Assembly: GCA_030829765.1 (NCBI GenBank)
Contig: JAUROO010000044.1
Span: forward strand, 1-20,735
Length of the DNA stretch: 20,735 nucleotides
Origin: Miltoncostaeales bacterium
GTDB lineage: Bacteria > Actinomycetota > Thermoleophilia > Miltoncostaeales > Miltoncostaeaceae
Direction of reading: 5' to 3'
Positions 6,242 to 12,627 of this stretch are shown in pieces. Each line of letters begins with the position of its first letter. Within the stretch, counting starts at the first letter, position 1. Under the pieces are notes generated by a model. That model ran no database searches. It saw only the letters and a program-made list of their open reading frames with translations, and had not been told where the DNA came from. A program made the translations under genes and the position numbers.

Positions 6242-6415
6242 ATGGGCGCCGTCATCGACATCGGGAGCCGGGAGGTGGTCGACGTTGACCGCGTCACCGC
6301 ACTCCTGGACCGGTTGGAGTTGAGGCTCGACGAGCCGTGCTCCGTGCCGGGGTGCTCCCATGATGGTGGGTGCTGCGGTCAGGTCGACCGGCACGAGTTG
6401 ACGGCCGCCGCCTGA
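6242..6415 (+). CDS. 57-residue Cys-rich small protein, function unknown
   Basis: The start is ATG 6242 behind the strongest Shine-Dalgarno noticed in the window (AGGAGGAGA, 6231-6239, about 5 nt from the ATG). This decides the start within a longer open frame. The product has a Val/Asp-rich first part (VIDIGSREVVDVDRVTALL), an amphipathic stretch with Leu-Glu-Leu-Arg-Leu, then PCSVPGCSHDGGCCG (residues 36-50) with four Cys and one His, and ends in Ala. The Cys block suggests metal or cluster binding, or a thiol function. No signal peptide or membrane segment is seen. It lies 85 nt after the alarmone hydrolase, on the same strand, with no clear promoter in the gap, and a strong hairpin follows. 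I do not recognise the family. Confidence 0.7.
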   Translation: MGAVIDIGSREVVDVDRVTALLDRLELRLDEPCSVPGCSHDGGCCGQVDRHELTAAA

Positions 6416-6432
6416 TCCCCTGCGGGTCCGGG

Positions 6433-6480
6433 GGGGCGTCGCGCGCCGGGGCAGGGCTCCGCCCCAGGCGCCGGCGTCCC
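6433..6480. terminator. Long imperfect GC hairpin between convergent genes
   Basis: The core stem GGGGC (6448-6452) pairs with GCCCC (6461-6465). It extends outward through an A bulge and mismatches to GGGGGCGTC near 6433 and GGCGTCCC near 6480. It lies just after the 57-residue gene and upstream of the end of the converging RNase D-like gene. Expected role: bidirectional termination. Confidence 0.55.
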
Positions 6481-6490
6481 TCGTTGCATT

Positions 6491-6506
6491 CCCGGCTCCG
6501 GCCGGG
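6491..6506. terminator. Short hairpin next to the RNase D-like gene stop
   Basis: CCCGGC (6491-6496), loop TCCG, GCCGGG (6501-6506) directly abuts the minus-strand stop at 6507-6509. On the minus strand it is followed by aatgcaacgag, without a U-tract, so its role as a terminator is tentative. Confidence 0.4.
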
Positions 6507-7694
6507 TCAGTGCCCGGGCAGGGTGATCTCGGCCAGGTAGGGCGGCTCGACGAGAGGCGCGATGCCAAGGCGCCCGGCAGCGAGGTCGCACAGCGCGTCG
6601 CCGGCGACCTCGCGGCGCCATCCACGGCCGAGCGGATGGGCGCTGGTGTCATCGTCGGTCAGCACGCAGGCGAGGAAGCGGTCCACGTCGTCGCGCGTCG
6701 CGACGAGCGTGGGTGCCAGGTCCACCGCGGCGGCGCGCGCGGTGAGCAGGATCTGCGCAAGCGGCGTGAGGGTGTCCAACCTGGCCTGCACCCGCGGCGG
6801 CGGTGGCGGGCCGAGGGCGATGGGGGGATCTCCGTCGCCCTCGTTCATCGCGTGGATGAGGCCCTCTGCCTCGCGCTCGCGCATGGCCGAGGGCACGCCG
6901 CGCTCATCCAGCAGCGCCGCGGGCCCCGCCGGGCGCCGCCGGGCGATCTCAAGCAGCGTGCGGTCGGGCAGCAGCCAGCCCACGGGGCGGTCACGGCGAC
7001 GGGCCTCCATCTCGCGCCAGGACGCCGCGCGCCGGAGCACGGCCCGCTCGCGCGGCTGGAGCCGGCCCTGCCCCTTTACCTTGCGCCACGCCTCGAAGGG
7101 GTCGGGCGCAATCCGCGCGTCGGGGCCGTAGCGCCGGTGGTGCTCCTCGATCACCCACTCCGTGCGGCCCAGCGAATCCGCCCGTGCCATCAGCTCATCC
7201 ACCAGCGCGAACAGGTGGGCCACGTCGCTCGCCGCGTAGTCGAGTTGCGCGCGCGTGAGGGGCCGGCGCGACCAGTCGGAGTAGCCCTCGGTCTTCGCGA
7301 CCTTGATGTCGAGCACGCGCCCGAGCAGGGCGCCCAGGCTCTGCCCGGCGCCGAGACCCACGAAGCCGGCGATCAACTGCGAATCCAGGAGCGTGGCCGG
7401 ACGCACATCGAAGCCGAGCGCGAACAGGGTGAGGTCGGCGCTCGGCGCGTGCATCACGACCTCGACCGCGGGGTCGGCGAGCAGGGCGGCGATCTCGTCC
7501 AGCGGGCCACCGGCGATCGGGTCGACCAGCGAGATGCGGTCTTCCACGGCTACCTGCGCCAGGCACGGGATCGGTGCGTAGGTGCGCTCCCAGAGGAACT
7601 CCACGTCGAGGGCCATGCGGCCAGCGGCCCGGGCGTGCGCGGCAAGGGCGCTGACTGCTTCCGGCGTATCGAGGATCATGGCGTTCGTGCTCAC
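6507..7694 (-). CDS. rnd: RNase D-like 3'-5' exoribonuclease with HRDC domain
   Basis: A 395-residue DEDD-type exonuclease. Asp30 and Glu32 (LDVEF), Asp87 (HAPSADLTLF), Tyr153 and Asp157 (YAASDVAHL) are the four acidic metal ligands and the Tyr of the DEDDy class. One or more helical HRDC-like domains follow (for example residues 205-285, with FEAWRKVKG). RNase D trims tRNA and other stable RNA 3' ends, and this length is normal for it. The start is GTG 7694; the minus-strand TAATCT ends 8 nt upstream and no Shine-Dalgarno is seen. An in-frame ATG six codons in (7679) is the alternative. It is divergent from the ABC-F gene with only 20 bp between start codons. Confidence 0.88.
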   Translation of the reverse strand: MSTNAMILDTPEAVSALAAHARAAGRMALDVEFLWERTYAPIPCLAQVAVEDRISLVDPIAGGPLDEIAALLADPAVEVVMHAPSADLTLFALGFDVRPATLLDSQLIAGFVGLGAGQSLGALLGRVLDIKVAKTEGYSDWSRRPLTRAQLDYAASDVAHLFALVDELMARADSLGRTEWVIEEHHRRYGPDARIAPDPFEAWRKVKGQGRLQPRERAVLRRAASWREMEARRRDRPVGWLLPDRTLLEIARRRPAGPAALLDERGVPSAMREREAEGLIHAMNEGDGDPPIALGPPPPPRVQARLDTLTPLAQILLTARAAAVDLAPTLVATRDDVDRFLACVLTDDDTSAHPLGRGWRREVAGDALCDLAAGRLGIAPLVEPPYLAEITLPGH

Positions 7695-7714
7695 TGCGCC
7701 TAAGATTAGGCACA
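7695..7714. promoter_or_regulatory. Symmetric bidirectional leaderless promoter between rnd and the ABC-F gene
   Basis: The entire 20-bp gap is occupied by an inverted repeat, GCCTAA-GA-TTAGGC. It yields TAAGAT on the plus strand (7701-7706) and TAATCT on the minus strand (7708 to 7703). Each hexamer ends 8 nt before a GTG start, predicting 2-nt leaders both ways. The symmetry could also bind a dimeric regulator, for example the CRP-type protein two genes away, but that is speculative. Confidence 0.6.
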
Positions 7715-9598
7715 GTGCAGGTGTCGGGGCTGACCAAGGCGTTCGGACCGCGCACGCTCTTCTCCGGGGTGTCCTTCAGGATCGGCCCGGGCGACCGCCT
7801 GGCGGTCGCGGGGAGGAACGGCGCGGGCAAGACCACGTTGCTACGCATTCTGGCGGGCGAGGAGCACCCCGATGCGGGCGGGGTGTCGCTCCCGCGCGGC
7901 CAGCGGGTGGCCCTGCATGACCAGCGCCCGGATGCGCAGGCTGCCGGAACGGTGCGCGAGTACGTGGAGCAGGGGCTCGCGCATGCGCGGGACGCCGAGG
8001 TCCGGCTGGCCGACCTTGAGGCGCGCATGGCCTCGGGTGATCACGGCCCGGCAACGATGTCCGCGTACGAGCGGGCACAGGGCGATCTGGAGGCGGCCGG
8101 CGGGTATCAGTGGCGGTCCTGGGTGGAGCGGGTCACCCGCGGCCTGGGGCTGGCAGGAGATCACCTGGACCGCCCGCTCGCGAGCCTGTCGGGCGGGGAG
8201 CTGACGCGCGCGTCGCTGGCCCGTGCCCTCGCCGGGCGCCCGGACGTGCTGCTGCTGGATGAGCCCACCAACCACCTCGACATGGAGGCCATGGAGTGGC
8301 TGGAGGGCATCGTGCGCGATGCGGGCGCCGCGGTGGTGATGGTGTCGCACGACCGATGGTTCCTCGAGTCCACCGCCACTGCGGTGCTGGACATCTCCGG
8401 AGGGCGCGCGCGCCTGTGGCCGATGGGGTACTCGGCCTTTCGCCGCGCCCGAGCCGAAGACGATGCCCAGCAGGCGGCGCTGGCCGAGAGGCGGCGCGAG
8501 GAGATGGAGCGCCTCGAGCGCTTCGTCACGCGGTGGCGCGCGGGCACGCGCGCGCGGCAGGCGAAATCGCGTGCACGCGCCCTGGATCGCCTCGCGCCCA
8601 TCGAGTCCCCCACGCGCGAGCGATCGCTCGCATTCGGCTTCCCGAAGGCCGAGCGCCCCGGGCGGATCGTGCTCGAGGCAGATGGCCTGCGCGTGGAGGT
8701 GGCCGGCCGGGTGCTGGTGGACGAGGCGGGGTTCAGCGTGGAGCGGGGCAGCCGCATCGCCATCGTGGGGCCGAACGGCGCGGGGAAGACGACGCTGGTC
8801 GAGACGCTGCTGGGCAGGCGGGAGGCCGCAGCCGGGCGCGTGAGCATGGGGCACAAGGTCCTTCCCGCGTACTTCTCGCAGCACGCGCGAGAGTACGACG
8901 ACCAGCGCACCCTCGCCGAGACCGTGAAGGCGGGCACGTCACTCACCGAGACCGAGGCGCGGCGGCTGCTCGGGCGCTTCCTCTTCCCCGGCGAGCTCGC
9001 CGATCGCACGGTGGAGGGGCTGTCGGGGGGTGAGCGGCGACGCCTGGGGCTGGTGTCCCTCGTGGCCGAGGGGGGCAACCTCCTGGTGCTCGACGAACCC
9101 ACGAACCATCTCGACGTCGAGAGCCGCGAGGCGCTGGAGGACGCCCTGCTCGCCTACGACGGCACGATCCTGCTGGTGTCGCACGACCGGGCGCTGATCG
9201 ACGCGGTGGCCACCCATACGCTGTCGCTCGAGGACGGGGGCGCTGTCGTGCGCGGCGGGGGCTGGGGCGACCTGGCCACCGCGCGCGAGGCGGCCGGGGC
9301 CGCGGCCGCTTCCGCTCCGGCGCCCGCGCGCCCGGCCCCCCCGCGGAAGAAGGATTCCGCACCGCGGCGGCCCTCCAACGGGCGCCTCGCACGGGAGGTG
9401 AGCCGCCTGGAGGCCCGCATCGCGGGGCTGGAGGCCGACCTCGCGGGCATCGAGGCGGAGGTGGAGCAGGCGGGCGCCGCAGGGGACATCGATCAGGTGA
9501 CGGTGCTCGGCGAGCGCCACCGGGCGGTGCAGGACGACCTCTCGTACGCGATGGCGGAATGGGAGGATCGCGCCGCGATGCTGGCGGAGGGACGATGA
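7715..9598 (+). CDS. ABC-F family ATPase (ribosome-associated, Uup/EttA-like)
   Basis: A 627-residue protein with two ABC ATPase domains in one chain and no membrane segments, the hallmark of ABC-F translation factors. Domain 1: Walker A GRNGAGKTT (33-41), signature LSGGE (158-162), Walker B VLLLDEPTNHLD (178-189). An Arg-rich linker with LERFVTRWRAGTRARQAKSR follows (the P-site tRNA-interaction motif region). Domain 2: GPNGAGKTT (352-360), LSGGERRRLGLVSL, LLVLDEPTNHLD (456-467). A Pro/Ala-rich spacer leads to a C-terminal coiled coil (about 552-620), as in Uup. ABC-F proteins relieve ribosome stalling or protect from antibiotics; which role applies is unknown. The start is GTG 7715, leaderless. 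Its stop overlaps the next start by 4 nt. Confidence 0.9.
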   Translation: MQVSGLTKAFGPRTLFSGVSFRIGPGDRLAVAGRNGAGKTTLLRILAGEEHPDAGGVSLPRGQRVALHDQRPDAQAAGTVREYVEQGLAHARDAEVRLADLEARMASGDHGPATMSAYERAQGDLEAAGGYQWRSWVERVTRGLGLAGDHLDRPLASLSGGELTRASLARALAGRPDVLLLDEPTNHLDMEAMEWLEGIVRDAGAAVVMVSHDRWFLESTATAVLDISGGRARLWPMGYSAFRRARAEDDAQQAALAERRREEMERLERFVTRWRAGTRARQAKSRARALDRLAPIESPTRERSLAFGFPKAERPGRIVLEADGLRVEVAGRVLVDEAGFSVERGSRIAIVGPNGAGKTTLVETLLGRREAAAGRVSMGHKVLPAYFSQHAREYDDQRTLAETVKAGTSLTETEARRLLGRFLFPGELADRTVEGLSGGERRRLGLVSLVAEGGNLLVLDEPTNHLDVESREALEDALLAYDGTILLVSHDRALIDAVATHTLSLEDGGAVVRGGGWGDLATAREAAGAAAASAPAPARPAPPRKKDSAPRRPSNGRLAREVSRLEARIAGLEADLAGIEAEVEQAGAAGDIDQVTVLGERHRAVQDDLSYAMAEWEDRAAMLAEGR

Positions 9599-10248
9599 CC
9601 GGGCTGGGGCCGGGTGATCGCGAGTTCGCGCAACTGGCGTCGATGTCGGAGCCCGTGGCGGTGCTGGCAGGTGCGGAGATGCCGGAGGCGGACCTCGCGG
9701 GTGCCATCGGGATCGTGTCGGTGGGGCGCCTGGCGGTCGTGGTCGATGCCGAGGCCGGGCGCAGCCGGACCATCGCGTTGCTGCAGGAGGGGGATGCCCT
9801 GGCCTTCACCGAGGGAGGCTGGCCGGGGGCGCCCGGCGCGCGGGTGCGTGCTGCCACTGATGCCGAGGTGCTGGTTCTGGCGCGCCCCCTGGATGAGGTG
9901 CTGTCCGCCGGCACCGGGGTCGGGGCGTGGTTGCTGCGGGCGCTGGCGGCCGCGGTGGCGGATCGCGAGTTGTCGGTGGCCATCGCCCTCGAACCCCGCC
10001 TGGAGCGACGCCTCATCCTGAAGCTGCGCCAGTTGGCCGACCGGTGGGGCAAGGTGACGCCGGAGGGGGTGCGTCTCGACCTGAGGGTGACCCATCAGGA
10101 ACTGGCCGACATGATCGGCGGTGCGCGGGAATCGGTGACCGTGGCGCTGGGCCGGCTGCAGGACCAGGGCGAGGTCGTCGTGCGGCGGCGAACGGTGATT
10201 CTTCGCCGCATGGATGATCAGGAGCGCGTGGCCACCGAGACGGCGTAG
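9595..10248 (+). CDS. CRP/FNR-family transcriptional regulator with a degenerate sensor domain
   Basis: A 217-residue protein. Residues 35-105 form a cupin-like beta domain (VGRLAVVVDAEAGRSRTIALLQEGDALAF). A long dimerisation helix spans about 108-150. A winged helix follows, with THQELADMIGGARESVTVALGRLQDQGEV (about 166-194) matching the CRP/FNR HTH. The usual phosphate-binding cassette (FGE-x-RSA) cannot be recognised, and there are no Cys residues for an FNR cluster, so it may bind another ligand or none. ATG 9595 overlaps the TGA of the ABC-F gene (ATGA), so the two are translationally coupled. The 3' end overlaps the converging egtD gene by 31 bp. Confidence 0.82.
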   Translation: MTGLGPGDREFAQLASMSEPVAVLAGAEMPEADLAGAIGIVSVGRLAVVVDAEAGRSRTIALLQEGDALAFTEGGWPGAPGARVRAATDAEVLVLARPLDEVLSAGTGVGAWLLRALAAAVADRELSVAIALEPRLERRLILKLRQLADRWGKVTPEGVRLDLRVTHQELADMIGGARESVTVALGRLQDQGEVVVRRRTVILRRMDDQERVATETA

Positions 10249-11234
10249 CGGCCGTCCGCATCCTCGTGCCATGACGCAGGCACCAGGCCGGCGTCGGCGT
10301 AGAGCGCCTCGACACCCGCGCGCATGAACTTGCACGAGATCTCGGTGCGGATGGTGGAACCGGCCTCGATGGGCACGACGATGCCGAGGCCCGCGATGGA
10401 CCACTGGAGGTCGCGGCGCGCGCGCAGGTGCATCTCGACCCGCGAGGCGCGTGCGTTCCAGCGCGCGACATGCGCGAAGTCGGAGGGGTCCGCATCACCC
10501 GCGAATGCGTGGTTCACATGCCGGACGATGTTGCGGTTGAACTCCGCCGTCACGCCGTCGGCGTCGTCGTAGGCCCGCACCAGCACCTCCGGATCGTGCG
10601 CCAGGTCGGTGCCCAGCAGCAGCGCATCGCCGGGGCGCATGAGGCGCGCCAGGCGGCGCATCATCGACCTGCGTGGCGTGGGTTCGAGGTTGCCGATCGT
10701 TCCCCCGAGGAACGCCAGGAGCCTCCTGCCATCCGCCGGGCGGCGGGGAATCCGGGGAAGGTGGCGCACGAAGTCGCCGGCTATTCCATGCACCCGGGTG
10801 CCGGGGTATGCCGCCGCGATATCGGCGGCGCTCGCCGCGATCACGCCGGGGCTGACGTCGAAGGGGATGAAGCGCGTGAGCGTGCCCGCCCGCTCCATGG
10901 CGTCGAGGATCGCGCGCGTCTTGCGGGCGGCCCCGGAGCCGATCTCCACCAGTTCGGTGGGGGAGTGGGCCGCCACGATGGAATCCATGTGCGCGTCCAG
11001 GATCTGCTGCTCGGCACGGGTCTGGTAGTACTCATCAAGGTCTGTGATGCGCACGAACAGGTCGCACCCCGCATCGTCGTAGAACCAGCGCGGGGGGATC
11101 GTGGGCCGCGGTGCCGTGAGGGCGCGCCGCAGCTCATCGGCCGCCGTCGCGTCATCCCCGGCCGCCACGTGGCAGTCGAGGCGCCAGGGCAGGACCTGGC
11201 GCGTGCGCGTGGGGGACGCCGCACGCGCGGTCAT
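10218..11234 (-). CDS. egtD: L-histidine N(alpha)-methyltransferase EgtD
   Basis: A 338-residue enzyme that methylates the alpha-amino group of histidine three times, using SAM, to give hercynine, the first step of ergothioneine synthesis. Diagnostic segments are WFYDDAGCDLFVRITDLDEY (50-69) followed by QTRAEQQIL, the SAM loop LVEIGSGAARKTRAIL (95-110), PFDVSP, FLGGTIGNLEP, and the family-specific GTDLAHDPEVLVRAYDDADG with EFNRNIVRHVN. ATG 11234 is chosen because it overlaps the egtB stop as ATGA; the open frame upstream is a shadow of egtB. Length matches the family (about 320-340). The C-terminus overlaps the end of the CRP-type gene. Confidence 0.93.
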   Translation of the reverse strand: MTARAASPTRTRQVLPWRLDCHVAAGDDATAADELRRALTAPRPTIPPRWFYDDAGCDLFVRITDLDEYYQTRAEQQILDAHMDSIVAAHSPTELVEIGSGAARKTRAILDAMERAGTLTRFIPFDVSPGVIAASAADIAAAYPGTRVHGIAGDFVRHLPRIPRRPADGRRLLAFLGGTIGNLEPTPRRSMMRRLARLMRPGDALLLGTDLAHDPEVLVRAYDDADGVTAEFNRNIVRHVNHAFAGDADPSDFAHVARWNARASRVEMHLRARRDLQWSIAGLGIVVPIEAGSTIRTEISCKFMRAGVEALYADAGLVPASWHEDADGRYAVSVATRS

Positions 11235-12532
11235 GCGGCGTCCCAGGCCAGCCGGACCCCGGCGAAGATCTGCCGACGCTGGGGCAGGTCCCAGTTGCGG
11301 AAGGTGGTGCGTGCCGCGACCTCCTGGGTGGCCCACGACCCCCCGCGCAGCACACGGTAGCCGTCGCGGAAGAACGGCTCGGCGTACTCGCGGTACGGGA
11401 AGGCCCGGAAGCCCGGGTAGCCGTCGAATTCCGTGGACGTCCACTCCCAGACGTCGCCGAGCATGTGCGCGCATCCGCTGGGGGCGACTCCGGCGGGATA
11501 GGCGCCCACGTGAGCGGGCCGGAACGACGACTGCCCGAGGTTCGCCCGCCCGTGCGCCGGCTCGTCGCCCCACGGCGCCCGGGCGTCATGGGGCGATGCC
11601 GGGTTACGCCGCGCGGCCAACTCCCACTCGTCCTCCGTGGGCAACCGCGCGCCCGACCAGCGTGCGTGGGCCTCGGCCTCATGGAAGGACACATGGCAGA
11701 GGATCTCCCGCGGGTCGAGTTCCTCTGTGCGGCCGAACCACGTGCGTGTCCATGCGCCGCCGCCGTGGTGATCCCAGTGCAGGGGGGCGGTGATGTCCTC
11801 CCGTTGACGCCATTCCCAGCCCTCGGCGCTCCAGTGGCGTGGGTCGTCGTAGCCGCCCTCGTCGATGAACGCGAGGTGGCGCCCGATGCTCACGGGATTG
11901 CGGTCGATTCGGAACGGGGCAACCTCCCGCTCATGCGGGGGCTGCTCGCAGTCCAGTGCACCGGCACCCTGCCTCGCGCCCATCACCAGCGTGCCGCCGG
12001 CGACGTCAATGGGGTCGGCCGCGCCACCCGCGCCATCGCCGTGCGGAAGCGGCAGGGCCTCCGGCGCATAGGCACCGGCGGGCATGAGCTGGAGCGTCTG
12101 GAGGAGCGTCTCGTCGTGCTGGGCCTCGTGCTGCGCGACCATGCGCCACACGAAGCCCCCGGCCGTGAGTTCCGGTCCGTCGTCCGAGAGGTCGGCGTGC
12201 GTGAGGACCTCGGTCGCGCGGTTGCGGACATCCGCCATGTACTGCAGCGACTGTGCGGCATCGAGGATGCGCATGTCGCCCCGCGCGGCTCGCGGCGTCT
12301 CGAAGGCGTCATACGTTGACTGCAGGCCGGGATGCAGGGGCGTGGCATTCGACAGGCGCGTGACGAGCCACAGTTCCTCATATGCGGCGATGTGCGCAAG
12401 GTCCCACGCCGGGGGGCTCATGATCGGGTCCGGGGTGCGCGTGACCCATGCATCATCGAGGGGGGCAATGAGGTCCAGGGTGCGCTCGCGTACCGCATCG
12501 AGGGCGGCGGCGATGGCGGCGGTGGTTGCCAT
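11231..12532 (-). CDS. egtB: Ergothioneine sulfoxide synthase EgtB
   Basis: A 433-residue non-haem iron oxygenase that joins hercynine to a thiol (gamma-Glu-Cys or Cys, depending on type) through C-S bond formation. An N-terminal DinB-like four-helix domain carries the three iron-ligand His: His47 (WDLAHI), His135 and His139 (QHEAQHDE). The C-terminal half is an FGE-sulfatase-type fold (LPTEDEWELAARR, GDVWEWTSTEF, RVLRGGSW). ATG 12532 is chosen because it has an AAGGTG ribosome-binding site and gives the usual N-terminal length. A GTG at 12610 in the same frame, near a possible -10, would add 26 residues. It is coupled to egtD by a 4-nt overlap. Whether the thiol donor is Cys or gamma-Glu-Cys cannot be read reliably. 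Confidence 0.9.
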   Translation of the reverse strand: MATTAAIAAALDAVRERTLDLIAPLDDAWVTRTPDPIMSPPAWDLAHIAAYEELWLVTRLSNATPLHPGLQSTYDAFETPRAARGDMRILDAAQSLQYMADVRNRATEVLTHADLSDDGPELTAGGFVWRMVAQHEAQHDETLLQTLQLMPAGAYAPEALPLPHGDGAGGAADPIDVAGGTLVMGARQGAGALDCEQPPHEREVAPFRIDRNPVSIGRHLAFIDEGGYDDPRHWSAEGWEWRQREDITAPLHWDHHGGGAWTRTWFGRTEELDPREILCHVSFHEAEAHARWSGARLPTEDEWELAARRNPASPHDARAPWGDEPAHGRANLGQSSFRPAHVGAYPAGVAPSGCAHMLGDVWEWTSTEFDGYPGFRAFPYREYAEPFFRDGYRVLRGGSWATQEVAARTTFRNWDLPQRRQIFAGVRLAWDAA

Positions 12533-12621
12533 GGCGGCACCTTGCCGGATCCCCGGGGCGGGCGCATCCCCGTCCGGCAGTGCGTGGCACCACTTTGTGA
12601 GTGGGGCCACGTTCCGCTGTG

Positions 12622-12627
12622 AGGCTA
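12622..12627 (-). promoter_or_regulatory. Possible -10 hexamer TAGCCT before egtB
   Basis: On the minus strand TAGCCT begins with the gltB stop codon TAG and ends 11 nt before the GTG at 12610. It would give a leader of about 5 nt for the long egtB form, or about 83 nt for ATG 12532. It resembles the TAACGT/pepF arrangement but is a weaker match in spacing. Confidence 0.25.

Noticed and set aside
6510..7703. A 397-codon plus-strand frame opposite the RNase D-like gene
   Set aside because: The DEDDy residues and HRDC region are on the other strand, and this frame runs into the promoter dyad.
12533..12610. 26-residue N-terminal extension of EgtB from GTG 12610
   Set aside because: Not excluded, but ATG 12532 has an AAGGTG ribosome-binding site and gives the normal family start. 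The -10 candidate for the longer form has less typical spacing.
12585..12610. Small hairpin (CCACT-CACAA-AGTGG on the minus strand) between gltB and egtB as a riboswitch or attenuator
   Set aside because: The 5-bp stem is too short, there is no U-tract and it matches no known riboswitch architecture.
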